This document shows, in pieces, positions 24,318 through 32,837 of a stretch of DNA of 45,087 bases; the first letter of the stretch is position 1, and each line of letters begins with the position of its first letter. The stretch is from contig NZ_PPPU01000054.1 of the NCBI RefSeq assembly GCF_006483455.1, positions 1 through 45,087 on the forward strand. Direction: 5' to 3'. The notes beneath the pieces were generated by a model, which had not been told where the DNA came from, made no database searches, and was given only the letters and a program-made list of their open reading frames with translations. This DNA is from Methylomonas koyamae (lineage in GTDB: Bacteria; Pseudomonadota; Gammaproteobacteria; Methylococcales; Methylomonadaceae). The position numbers and the translations under genes are program-made.

Positions 24318-24713
24318 GGCGTCTCTCCCCCGATGAGATATAAGTTACAAAAAAGTGAAAAATTCCCTTTAGATTGAGCATGAAATATGCCTATAAAACT
24401 ATTTTGATCTTTATCAGAGAGTTATGAATTCTTTGTAACGCGGTTTTCACATAACTGTAAAAAAATACGACACTAGAAGAATCAAGCACAACACCGCAGG
24501 AATGGGGCGGTATCATTTGCAGATGCGTCCCGGTTTAGGGTTGGATGTCGCATAAATCTTGGGTGCCGGCGCGGTATAGCGCGCTAGCTGATTCCGGCAT
24601 TGGCCTCAGAGCAGAGCTGAGTTGTTAAATTTTCCGGCATCTGAGGTATCAATCACCAGCGAGCCCAGCGACCTGCCCGGCTGACATCGACGGGGCTTAC
24701 TTCCCGGTATCAC
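24318..24713. other. Regulatory gap upstream of the PEP-CTERM gene
   Basis: 396 bases: the leader and promoter of the PEP-CTERM gene at the left (AT-rich, with a possible sigma-54 site at 24377-24392) and a GC-rich part next to the P-type ATPase stop. No gene is seen. Confidence 0.45.
24377..24392 (-). promoter_or_regulatory. Possible sigma-54 promoter of the PEP-CTERM gene
   Basis: On the minus strand AGGCAT-N5-ATGCT, with the required GG and GC exactly 10 bases apart. This is a partial match to TGGCAC-N5-TTGCT. The start of transcription would be near 24366, about 50 bases before the ATG. A GG-N10-GC pair alone occurs often by chance. Confidence 0.35.
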
Positions 24714-27425
24714 TCAGCGTTGGGTGCGTGCATTTTTGCGCAATTTGACCGGCTTAAACCGGACCGGAAACGGCTGGAAGCGCCGCACCAGCCATTTGCG
24801 CAATTCTTCCAGGACCAGCAGGCTGACGACGAAGGGCAGCGTGAACAGCCAGACCTCGCCGCCGATCGGTGCGGCGCCGAACAGGGCGTTGCCCCACGGC
24901 GTGTAGACGATGGCCAGGATCAGCCCAAGTTCCAACAGGATGCCGGACAGGATCAGTTTATTGTCCAGCAACGCCGTGCCGACCAGGCCGCGCTGGCGCT
25001 GCTTGCAGACGAAGACGTTGGCGATCTGCATCATGATGATCGCGCTGAGGCAGGCCGTGGTTGCCTGCAAATACAAGGGCTGGCGGCCGTGCAGGATTTG
25101 GCCGTACTCCCAGCCGCCGCGCTCCAGCACGAAAAAGAACGCCGCCATCGCCGCGACGGCTTCCAACACGCCCAGGAAGCCGTAAGCGCGAGCCAATAAG
25201 CGCCAGTCGATCAGGGTTTCCTTTTGGGAGCGGGGGGCTTGCTTCATCACATCCGTGTCGGGTTTTTCGACGCCCAGGCCCAGCGCCGGCAGCATGTCGG
25301 TGCCCAGATCGACGGCCAAGATCTGGATGATGGTCAGCGGCAGCGGAATCTTGAACAGCACGAAAGCCAGATAGGGCACCACTTCCGGAATGTTCGATGT
25401 GAGTATATAGGTCAGAAACTTGCGAATGTTGTCGAATACGGCGCGGCCTTCCTCGATCGCGGCGACGATGCTGGCGAAGTTGTCGTCCAGCAAAATCATG
25501 TCGGCCGCTTCTTTGGCGACATCGGTGCCGGCCTTGCCCATGGCGATGCCGATGTCGGCCTTTTTCAGCGCCGGAGCGTCATTGACGCCGTCGCCGGTGA
25601 CCGCGACGATATGCCGCTTGCGTTGCAGGGCTTCGACGATCTGCATTTTCTGGTCGGCGCCGACCCTGGCAAAAACAATCTCTTCCGCATCCAGCGCGAC
25701 TTGCAATTGGCTGGGCGTCAGTTTCTTCAATTTGTCGCCGACGATGACCTTGGGATGCTCGCTGCGCACCAGGCCGATTTGACGGGCGATGGCGACCGCG
25801 GTGTGCGGGTGGTCGCCGGTCACCATGATGACTTTGATGCCGGCCCGATGGCATTGGCCGATGGCAGCAGCGACTTCCGGCCGCGGCGGGTCTTCCAGAC
25901 CGACCAGGCCGCTGAATACCAAATCCTGTTCCGGATCGTCGGGTAACGCCTCCGGCAGCGGCCGATAAGCCAGCGCCAGTACCCGCAAACCTTGGTCGGC
26001 CATGGTTTGTAGCGCGTCGGTCAATTGTTGGCGGCGGTCGTCGTCGAGAGTCTCTATCTTATTGTCGAACATAATCTGCCGGCATAGCGGCATTACCATT
26101 TCCAGTGCGCCCTTGCAGTACAGCATGTTTCCGGACGGGGTACTGTGGATGGTGGACATCCGCTTGCGGTCGGTGTCGAAAGCGACTTCGCCGATCTTCG
26201 GATAATCGATGCGCATGCCTTGGGCGTGAGCCATTTCCACCAAGGCGATTTCCATCGGATCGCCCAGCGCCGCGATACCTTCCACCCGTTTCAGGTTGTG
26301 GCACAAGGCGGCGCCGGCCAGAAACGCGGCGTGCTGTTGCAGGCTATGTTGGTCCAAGTGTGCGGGGACGCAATGGCGGCCGTCCACAAACAGCTGCTTG
26401 ACCGCCATCCGGTTCTCGGTCAGAGTCCCGGTTTTATCGGTACAGATCACCGTGGTCGAACCCAGGGTTTCCACCGACGGCAGATTGCGGATCAGGGCGT
26501 TGCGCTTGGCCATGCGTTGTGTTGCCATCGCCAGCGATAGCGTCACGGTCGGTAGCAGCCCTTCCGGCACGTTGGCGACGATCAGGCCGATGGCGAAGAT
26601 GAAGTTTTCCCAGAAGGTCAGGCCGATGGCCTGGCCGATAAAGAAGAACGCCAGGCCCAGCGCCAGCGCCAGCAGGGCGACGAAGCGGCTCAAACGGGCG
26701 ATTTGCTTTTGCAGCGGCGATTGGCTTTTCACCATGGTTTTCAGGGTGTGGGCGATTTTGCCGAACTCGGTGTGCATGCCGGTGGCGAAGACCACGGCCT
26801 TGCCTTCGCCGGCTACCACCGAGGTGCCGGCCAGCAGGATGTTGCGGCTCTGGCCGATGTCTTCAGCGGCGGACGGCAGTGCGTCGCGGCCTTTCGGCAA
26901 GGATTCGCCGGTGATGGTGGCGTTGTTGACCCGCAATGCAAACGCTTCCACCAAGCGGCAATCGGCCGGCACGTTATCGCCTTCCTGCAACACCAAGAGG
27001 TCGCCGGGCGTCAGTTCGTCGGCGTAAACCAAGCCTAATTCGCCGTCGCGAATCACTTTGACCTGGCGCGGCAGCAGTTTTTGCAAGGCGGAGATGGCCT
27101 GTTCGGCCTGATGTCGTTGCCAGAACGAAAAACAGCCGTTGATCGCAATCACGCCCAGAATGGCGTAACCCAAGGTCTGCATGCCCTCGCCGGGTTGCTG
27201 CGATTCGGCGAAGAACGCCAGTCCGGCCGCCAGCCACAAGATCAGCGCAAAAAAATGCAGAAACTCCTGGGCAAACTGCAACAGCGCAGAGGTTTTCCGG
27301 GTTTCTTCGATGCGGTTGAAGCCGAATTCGCGCAGCCGGCCCTCGATCATGGCATCGTCCAGGCCGTTCAGGCTGGAGCCCAAACTTTCCAGCGCTTCGG
27401 CAGCGGTCAAATGGTGGATTTTCAT
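24714..27425 (-). CDS. P-type cation ATPase resembling Na,K-ATPase (type IIC)
   Basis: 903-residue P2-type ATPase. It has the actuator motif TGES (172-175), the phosphorylated Asp330 in DKTGTLTEN, and GDGVNDAPALKKADIGIAMG. The membrane motifs follow animal Na,K-ATPase rather than bacterial Ca-ATPases: VANVPEGLL with Glu288, TYILTSNIPE with Ser677-Asn678 and Glu681, and DLGTD with Asp706 and Asp710. The spacing between these (288 to 330, 678 to 706, 706 to 710) equals that of the mammalian pump (327 to 369, 776 to 804, 804 to 808). In M8 the region MQIANVFVCKQR has Asn where the third Na site has Asp. No beta subunit gene is present. Likely substrates are Na+ and/or K+; Ca2+ is less likely. 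It is a single gene, divergent from a lipoprotein gene. Confidence 0.85.
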   Translation of the reverse strand: MKIHHLTAAEALESLGSSLNGLDDAMIEGRLREFGFNRIEETRKTSALLQFAQEFLHFFALILWLAAGLAFFAESQQPGEGMQTLGYAILGVIAINGCFSFWQRHQAEQAISALQKLLPRQVKVIRDGELGLVYADELTPGDLLVLQEGDNVPADCRLVEAFALRVNNATITGESLPKGRDALPSAAEDIGQSRNILLAGTSVVAGEGKAVVFATGMHTEFGKIAHTLKTMVKSQSPLQKQIARLSRFVALLALALGLAFFFIGQAIGLTFWENFIFAIGLIVANVPEGLLPTVTLSLAMATQRMAKRNALIRNLPSVETLGSTTVICTDKTGTLTENRMAVKQLFVDGRHCVPAHLDQHSLQQHAAFLAGAALCHNLKRVEGIAALGDPMEIALVEMAHAQGMRIDYPKIGEVAFDTDRKRMSTIHSTPSGNMLYCKGALEMVMPLCRQIMFDNKIETLDDDRRQQLTDALQTMADQGLRVLALAYRPLPEALPDDPEQDLVFSGLVGLEDPPRPEVAAAIGQCHRAGIKVIMVTGDHPHTAVAIARQIGLVRSEHPKVIVGDKLKKLTPSQLQVALDAEEIVFARVGADQKMQIVEALQRKRHIVAVTGDGVNDAPALKKADIGIAMGKAGTDVAKEAADMILLDDNFASIVAAIEEGRAVFDNIRKFLTYILTSNIPEVVPYLAFVLFKIPLPLTIIQILAVDLGTDMLPALGLGVEKPDTDVMKQAPRSQKETLIDWRLLARAYGFLGVLEAVAAMAAFFFVLERGGWEYGQILHGRQPLYLQATTACLSAIIMMQIANVFVCKQRQRGLVGTALLDNKLILSGILLELGLILAIVYTPWGNALFGAAPIGGEVWLFTLPFVVSLLVLEELRKWLVRRFQPFPVRFKPVKLRKNARTQR

Positions 27426-27591
27426 GGTTCGGCACGCTAGCGAAGTGGCGGGTGGCGACAGTGTAAACCCAAATTTCTCCGGCCGCGGCGCAGGCCGGCG
27501 GACCCGGAGAGTGCGGCGGCGAAAAAATGCGATTGTGTTTTCGGCGGCTGCGCGTGCAAACTTAGCCGGTTTTTTTCACCCATTTGCCACG
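27426..27591. other. Divergent promoter region of the pump and lipoprotein genes
   Basis: 166 bases between the two start codons. Frames through it are shadows. No clear promoter boxes are visible. Confidence 0.35.
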
Positions 27592-28791
27592 ATGCCCAAT
27601 CTGTTTCGTTACCGAATGTCGCTCCCCAGTTTGACTGCGATTCTCGGCCTGGCCGTGCCGCTGGCCTTGTCCGGCTGCTTGTCGCCGCTGGCCCTGGACC
27701 GCGCGGTGGTCGAATACGACAAAGCCACGGCCGATACGCTGTCGCGGCAATTGTTGCTGAACATTGCCCGAGCCCACCATCACCAGCCCTTGCATTTCAC
27801 CGGGGTGTCCAATATCGCCGCGACCTTTAATTTTCAATTGAATGCCGGGGCGACGCCGGCGGCCACCGGCGACAACGGGTCGTTGTTGACGCCGGTGTTC
27901 GGCGGCACCGTCTCCGAAAATCCGACCATCAGCATCGTGCCGATCGAAGGCGAGGAATTCACCAAGCGCATGCTGACGCCATTTCCGGAGAGCAAGTTGA
28001 CGATGCTGTTGCGCCAGGGCGTCGACGTGGATTTGTTGCTGCGTTTGCTGGCCGGCGAACTGCGTCTGGCCGGCGACGGGCAAAACGGCATCTATTCGAA
28101 TCGGCCGGTGGATGCGGCAGGCTACCGGATGTTCCGCCAGGCGGTGCTGCATTTGTCGTCGATTCAGGACCGGCACCAACTGTTTGCCGAACCGCTGATG
28201 TTCGAGCGCGAGTGGCTGTTGCCGGCCGGCAGCGTGGCGGCGGAACATCTGGCCGAGCTGGAAAAAGACTACGCCGTCGAATTTCTGCCGCAATCGGGAC
28301 AAGTGCGGCTGAAGAAACGGGTGGTGGGGCGAATCGTGCTGACCAATTACGATCCGGCGCTACTGAGCAACGACGAGCGGCGGCGGCTGCACGAAGAGGC
28401 CGGGAAGGGCGCCGATAACGATGTCGGCGTCGATATCCGCGCCGGCTATCCGGGCGGCGAATGGCCGCTGCACGGCGTGTTCCGCTTGCGCAGCTTTCAT
28501 AATGTGTTGAACTTCATCGGCGAAGGCCTCGGCGACGAGCCGGAGTTTGCGGTGGACAAACACCCGGCGACGCCGGCGGTGCGCGAAAATCCGGTGCAGA
28601 CCCTGGCCTTGCAAGTCGGCGCCGACGACGGCGACCTCAGCGTCGAATTCGGCGGGCAGAATTACGCATTGCAACCCGAAACCGGCTACCAGTGGAACCG
28701 CGAGGGTTTCCGCTTGCTGTGCCAGATCTTTCAGATGACGGTCGCCAATTTGAACCAGCAAGGCGCCCCGACCATCACCATTGCCAAATAA
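27592..28791 (+). CDS. Large lipoprotein, unknown
   Basis: 399-residue predicted lipoprotein. The signal peptide (LTAILGLAVPLALSGC) ends in a lipobox with the Cys near residue 26; a second ATG at 27616 would leave a shorter signal and is also possible. The mature protein has ALDRAVVEYDKATADTLSRQLLLNIARAHHHQPLHFT near its start, which resembles the opening of lipoproteins found with type VI or export operons, then a mostly helical and beta-mixed body ending NQQGAPTITIAK. I cannot name a family. It lies 12 bases upstream of corA and is probably cotranscribed, which hints at an envelope or metal-related role but does not prove it. Confidence 0.7.
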   Translation: MPNLFRYRMSLPSLTAILGLAVPLALSGCLSPLALDRAVVEYDKATADTLSRQLLLNIARAHHHQPLHFTGVSNIAATFNFQLNAGATPAATGDNGSLLTPVFGGTVSENPTISIVPIEGEEFTKRMLTPFPESKLTMLLRQGVDVDLLLRLLAGELRLAGDGQNGIYSNRPVDAAGYRMFRQAVLHLSSIQDRHQLFAEPLMFEREWLLPAGSVAAEHLAELEKDYAVEFLPQSGQVRLKKRVVGRIVLTNYDPALLSNDERRRLHEEAGKGADNDVGVDIRAGYPGGEWPLHGVFRLRSFHNVLNFIGEGLGDEPEFAVDKHPATPAVRENPVQTLALQVGADDGDLSVEFGGQNYALQPETGYQWNREGFRLLCQIFQMTVANLNQQGAPTITIAK

Positions 28792-28803
28792 GCGGAGAAG
28801 CTC

Positions 28804-29793
28804 TTGAACCAGGCTATCGATAATTCCAAGGTCATGCGTTGCGTGGCCTACCAGAAAGGCATCGGTATCGGCGACATTACCATTGAGGACATCAGCGAAG
28901 TGCTGCTGAAGGAGGATACCTTTGTCTGGTTAGGGCTGCGCGAGGCCGACAGCGGCATTTTGCGGGCGATCCAAATCGAGTTCGGCTTGCACGATCTGGC
29001 GATCGAGGATGCCTGTTCCGCGCATCAGCGGCCGAAAATCGAGGAATACGGCGATTCGCTGTTCATCGTATTGCAGACCGCGCAGTTGGTCGACGACAGC
29101 GTCGCCTTCGGTGAGACCCATTTGTTCGTCGGGCCGCGCTTTTTGGTTACGGTGCGTCACGGCGCCTCGCACAGTCTGGCCCGGGTGCGGGAACGCTGTC
29201 AGGCCATGCCGCAATTGCTGGCCAAAGGTTCCGGGTTTGCGTTGTATTCGGTGATGGATTTCATCGTCGACAACTACATGCCGGTGATCAACGGCTTGCA
29301 GGAACGCTTCGATGTACTGGAATCGGCCATCTTCCAGAACCGGCCTAGCCGGCAGACCATGGAAGGCTTGTACGAATTGAAGCGCGAGTTGCTGCTGCTG
29401 GAAGGCGCGATCAATCCGGTGATCGACATTTGCAACGAACTGATGCGGTTTCACGGCGGCATGATCCACAAAGACGTGCGCTTTTATTTTCGCGATGTCG
29501 CCGACCATATCAAGCGCGTGGATCGAGCGATTCAGGGCATGCGCGAAATGCTGCTGGCGGCGATGCAGGTGCATCTGACCTTCGAAACGGTGCGCCAAAA
29601 CGAAGTGGTCAAGCGTCTGGCCGGCTGGGGCGCGATTCTGGCGATTCCGACCATGGTGTTCAGTTGGTACGGCATGAATTTCCGCCACATGCCGGAACTG
29701 GATTGGGCCTTCAGTTATCCGCTGGTACTGGCCGGCGTGGCGGCGGGCAGCCTGGGTTTGTACTGGCGCCTCAAGCGCTCCGGCTGGTTGTAG
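28804..29793 (+). CDS. corA: CorA-type magnesium/cobalt channel
   Basis: 329-residue CorA-family protein of normal length. The large N-terminal cytoplasmic domain has the beta-sheet pattern of the family (TFVWLGLREADSGILRAIQIEFGLHDLAIEDACSAHQRPKIEEYGDSLFIVLQT), then the long stalk helices (LYELKRELLLLEGAINPV) and two C-terminal membrane helices with the signature YGMNF (about residue 293) at the pore. CorA takes up Mg2+, sometimes Co2+ or Ni2+, down the membrane potential. The likely start is TTG at 28804: GGAG lies six bases upstream; an ATG at residue 11 is a weaker choice. It is next to a lipoprotein gene upstream, with 12 bases between. Confidence 0.9.
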   Translation: MNQAIDNSKVMRCVAYQKGIGIGDITIEDISEVLLKEDTFVWLGLREADSGILRAIQIEFGLHDLAIEDACSAHQRPKIEEYGDSLFIVLQTAQLVDDSVAFGETHLFVGPRFLVTVRHGASHSLARVRERCQAMPQLLAKGSGFALYSVMDFIVDNYMPVINGLQERFDVLESAIFQNRPSRQTMEGLYELKRELLLLEGAINPVIDICNELMRFHGGMIHKDVRFYFRDVADHIKRVDRAIQGMREMLLAAMQVHLTFETVRQNEVVKRLAGWGAILAIPTMVFSWYGMNFRHMPELDWAFSYPLVLAGVAAGSLGLYWRLKRSGWL

Positions 29794-29926
29794 CCCACGG
29801 CTGGCGTCTCCACGTTTCTCGACTATAGTAGCCTGACCGGCAAGCGGATGCGGTTGGTGCGTTAGAGTCGCCGAACCGAAGCAAGCGCCGCCCGCCGGTT
29901 GCGGTCACTTGGAACGGGAGTTAGCG

Positions 29927-31429
29927 ATGCGTGCGACGAAACGGCTGGGTTTGGGGCTGGCGAGCCTGTGGTGCGGATTGGCGCAAGCCGATTACCGGGA
30001 CGATATCGGCTATCGGCAATTGCAGCAGTTGCTGGGAAGTGCCGTGCCGACCGGGGCCGGCGTCAATGTCGTTCTGGCCGAAGCCTCCACGGTTCCACAG
30101 TCCGACAAGCTGCGCTATCCGGTGTTTGCCCCCAACACCGGGCAAACCCGGTTTGCCGGTAAAACCTTCAGTTATCCGGGGCCGCTGGCCAGTACTGGCA
30201 TCTCCGATCATGCCACCGGCGTTGCCGCCATGTTTTTCGGTAACGATTCCATCGCCCCCGGCATCGCCAACATTGCCGTGTACAACGCCGACGACTGGCT
30301 GCACGGCTTGGTCGCCGCTAGCGCCGAAGCCCCGCTTGCCGGGGCCCGGATCGCCAACCATAGCTGGATCGGCAGGGCCGACAGCGAAACCGACATCGGC
30401 GCCTACCTGCGTTTGGCGGACCGCATCGTCCAGCGTTACGAATTCATTCAGGTGGTCGGCATGGACAATGGGCCGAGCGACTCGCCGTTACTCGGCAGCG
30501 CTTACAACACGATTGCGGTCGGCCGCAGCGACGGCGGCCACGACCGGGGTTCGGACCGGGTCGACAGCGTCTACGGCGGCGGCCGCACCCGGCCGGATTT
30601 GGTCGCGCCGCGCTCCACCACCAGCGGCGCGACGCCTATGGTCGCTGCGGCCGCGGCCTTGCTGGTCGAAACCGGTCATAGCGGTGCCGGCAATTTGTCC
30701 AACGCGGCACAAATGATTGCCGGCATCGGCCAGGTTTATAACGCCGAACGCGCCGAGACGGTCAAGGCGGCGCTGATGGCCGGGGCCGAACGGACCACCG
30801 ATAATACCTCGACCGCCGCCAATCTTGCCGATTACCGCAGCGCCGGCCACCAGACCGCCAACGGCTTGGACGACCGCTTCGGTGCCGGCCAGCTCAATGT
30901 GTTCAATAGTTACCGGATCATCGCCGGCGGCGAGCAGGACAGCATCGAGGACGGCGGCAATGCCGAGCTGCGGCCGGCCGGGTTCGATGTCGACGACGCA
31001 TTCGGCGGACTGAACTCGAATAGGAGCGCCAGTTACAAAATTACCGCGCTAAAGGATCTGCAATTGTCGGCGGCTTTGGTCTGGAATATCGGCGTCGCCG
31101 ACGACAGCAGCTTGGCCACGGTCTTGTACGATCTGGATCTGGAGTTGTTCGACACCACGCTGCAGCGTACGGTCGGTTTATCCGATAGCCGCGTCGACAA
31201 CAGCGAACACCTGTGGCTGGCTTTGCGCGGCGGTCACGCTTACGAGCTGCGGGTGGTTGCGGCCACGGCCGGCGATTTCGTCTGGGATTATGCGTTGGCC
31301 TGGCGGATGGAGCCGCTGGCCGCGGCGCCGGTGCCGCTGCCGGCTTCGGCGTTTCTGTTCTCCGGCGCATTGTTTGGATTTGCGCTATCGCGCCGCAGGG
31401 TTCGCTTGAACGGCGTCAGCCGGGTTTAG
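29927..31429 (+). CDS. Secreted subtilase-like protein with VPLPA-CTERM anchor; catalytic Asp replaced by Glu
   Basis: 500-residue exported protein with a short signal peptide (GLASLWCGLAQA), a peptidase S8-like domain and a C-terminal VPLPASAFLFSGALFGFALSRRR sorting signal. S8 motifs: GVNVVLAEAS, where the usual catalytic Asp is Glu52; SDHATGVAAMF, with His95 in the HGTxVA position; IANHSW and GMDNGP in the substrate and oxyanion positions; and TTSGATPMVAAAAALL, with Ser233 in place of GTSMATPMVA. So His and Ser are kept and Asp is changed to Glu. It could be a weak or altered peptidase or a binding domain. The C-terminal ~200 residues are beta-rich, like a P-domain or jelly roll. The ATG at 29927 follows GGGAG. 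Exosortase is expected to anchor it at the surface. Confidence 0.8.
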   Translation: MRATKRLGLGLASLWCGLAQADYRDDIGYRQLQQLLGSAVPTGAGVNVVLAEASTVPQSDKLRYPVFAPNTGQTRFAGKTFSYPGPLASTGISDHATGVAAMFFGNDSIAPGIANIAVYNADDWLHGLVAASAEAPLAGARIANHSWIGRADSETDIGAYLRLADRIVQRYEFIQVVGMDNGPSDSPLLGSAYNTIAVGRSDGGHDRGSDRVDSVYGGGRTRPDLVAPRSTTSGATPMVAAAAALLVETGHSGAGNLSNAAQMIAGIGQVYNAERAETVKAALMAGAERTTDNTSTAANLADYRSAGHQTANGLDDRFGAGQLNVFNSYRIIAGGEQDSIEDGGNAELRPAGFDVDDAFGGLNSNRSASYKITALKDLQLSAALVWNIGVADDSSLATVLYDLDLELFDTTLQRTVGLSDSRVDNSEHLWLALRGGHAYELRVVAATAGDFVWDYALAWRMEPLAAAPVPLPASAFLFSGALFGFALSRRRVRLNGVSRV

Positions 31430-31818
31430 ATCGCAGGTCGCCGCCAACCGGCGGCGACGCACATCGGTCTGGCGGAAGCGAAGCCGTTCCGGCCTTGGCC
31501 GAGTCGGTGTCTGGCAGGAATACGCAAACTGCGGCAAATGCCATAGTGCATCAGTCATATCACCCAGCAGTTGCGCGGTTTTTGTCGAGTCAGTTCGAAT
31601 GTAGCCATCCGTAAATTCTCATGTTTTTATTTTGGTATGTGATTTGCATCACGCTTATCGGCTCGTTGTTGAGCCGGTGACGGCAGGGTACGGCTTAGGC
31701 CGATGCAGGGATGCCGGTACCGCCTGTCCGTGCCGAACAAATTGGAAGATGCAAACTGTGGTATCGCGAAACCGGGGAATTCGCGTGCCGCCGACTAAAA
31801 AACATACGAGGAATTTAA
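31430..31818. other. Leader and promoter region of a CTERM gene
   Basis: About 390 bases with no credible gene. It holds the sigma-54-like site at 31633-31648 and a leader of ~160 bases before the next ATG. GC-rich at both ends, AT-rich around 31600-31640. Confidence 0.5.
31633..31648 (+). promoter_or_regulatory. Sigma-54-like promoter (overlapping a CRP-like palindrome)
   Basis: TGGTATGTGATTTGCA: TGG..., GG and GC 10 bases apart, and a perfect TTGCA at -12. This is a good match to TGGCACG-N4-TTGCA. The same bases also contain TGTGATTTGCATCACG (31638-31653), which fits a CRP-type palindrome, so either reading is possible. Transcription would begin near 31659. Confidence 0.55.
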
Positions 31819-32637
31819 ATGAAATTCGCAAAAAAATCCGTTGCCAAACTACTGACCGGCGCGGCTTTGGCGTTAACCGCCAGCCATGCCAGCGCGTTCA
31901 GCTTGACCGCGATGACTGCCAACGGCCAAGTTGCCACCGTGACGCCCGGATCTTCTTACAGCCATAACGATACCGTGGCGGCTAAAGCCTGGGCCGACGG
32001 CGGCGGTCCGGCCGGTTCCGGTTGGGGTCATACCTCCGACTGGTACCAATTCCAGGTTACGAGTGCCACCGACGTCAAAATCGTGGTCAGCGCCAATAAC
32101 GCCAATGCCTTGTTGCACCCCGGCTTTTCGATTTGGTCCGTCAACGGCCCGGTCGACCATTCCAGCGGCGCTCACCGTTACAGCCAGGTCAGCGGCCCGG
32201 AAGCGAGCGGCGGCGCCCATAAAAACCAATGGATGAACGGTTTGGGCGCAGGCACGCCGCCGGCTACCTCGACTCACGTCACCGGTTTCGTCGGTTATTC
32301 GAACGGTAACAGCAATCCGGCCGACAGCAGCTTCACCAACGGCGCCGGCTATGCGGTCGGTAGCGGCAGCGCCGGTGCCAGCCGCGGTACCACAGGCGGT
32401 TTGGACTGGGCGGCCTTGGATCTGGCGAATTTGGCGCCGGGCTACTACATCATGGCCGTCGGCGGCAGTTGCTATACCCAGACCAATTGCGGTACCGCCA
32501 ACGGTTCCGGCGGCTGGCTGGCGGGGTCTTATAACGTGCAGATCAATGCCGTTCCGGTCCCAGGCGCAGTTTGGCTATTCGGCAGCGCGCTGTTCGGCAT
32601 GTTGGGCCTGAAACGACGCCAAGCGCTATCGGCGTAA
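31819..32637 (+). CDS. VPVPG-CTERM sorted surface protein
   Basis: 272-residue exported protein. Signal peptide KLLTGAALALTASHASA, then a Gly/Ser/Asn-rich mature domain with many aromatic and His residues (SGWGHTSDWYQFQV, GPVDHSSGAHRYSQVSG), and a C-terminal VPVPGAVWLFGSALFGMLG with the basic tail LKRRQ. SCYTQTNC suggests a disulfide. Its sorting signal is very close to that of the next gene. The many Gly, Ser and His residues suggest a surface or matrix-associated protein, with a role I cannot name. AGGAA precedes the ATG. A sigma-54-like site lies 170 bases upstream, and a terminator follows before the next gene. Confidence 0.8.
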   Translation: MKFAKKSVAKLLTGAALALTASHASAFSLTAMTANGQVATVTPGSSYSHNDTVAAKAWADGGGPAGSGWGHTSDWYQFQVTSATDVKIVVSANNANALLHPGFSIWSVNGPVDHSSGAHRYSQVSGPEASGGAHKNQWMNGLGAGTPPATSTHVTGFVGYSNGNSNPADSSFTNGAGYAVGSGSAGASRGTTGGLDWAALDLANLAPGYYIMAVGGSCYTQTNCGTANGSGGWLAGSYNVQINAVPVPGAVWLFGSALFGMLGLKRRQALSA

Positions 32638-32730
32638 TTCCGTCGTCAATCGACGTTAACGGTCAGACCGCTCAAGGACGCTCGACTACGGACCAGGACG
32701 GTCCGGCCCCGGCAGGGACGCCGGGGTTGG

Positions 32731-32764
32731 CGGCCGGGCCGCACATCCCGGCCGATTTTGTTTG
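32731..32764 (+). terminator. Terminator after the VPVPG-CTERM gene
   Basis: CGGCCGGG (32731-32738) and CCCGGCCG (32747-32754), 8-bp stem with an 8-nt loop, then ATTTTGTTT. A further perfect hairpin, CCCCGGC with GCCGGGG (32707-32726), stands just before it. Confidence 0.7.
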
Positions 32765-32784
32765 TCCGGCCTAAGCCTGAACTC

Positions 32785-32800
32785 CGGTATCGCCGGTGCC
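32785..32800 (+). promoter_or_regulatory. Weak sigma-54-like site
   Basis: CGGTAT-N5-GTGCC, with GG and GC 10 bases apart, 38 bases upstream of the next CTERM gene. It shares GGTAT with the better site at 31633. A poor match by itself. Confidence 0.25.
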
Positions 32801-32837
32801 GATTCGGGCGCAACTTAAAGGCCATTCGGAGACTGAA

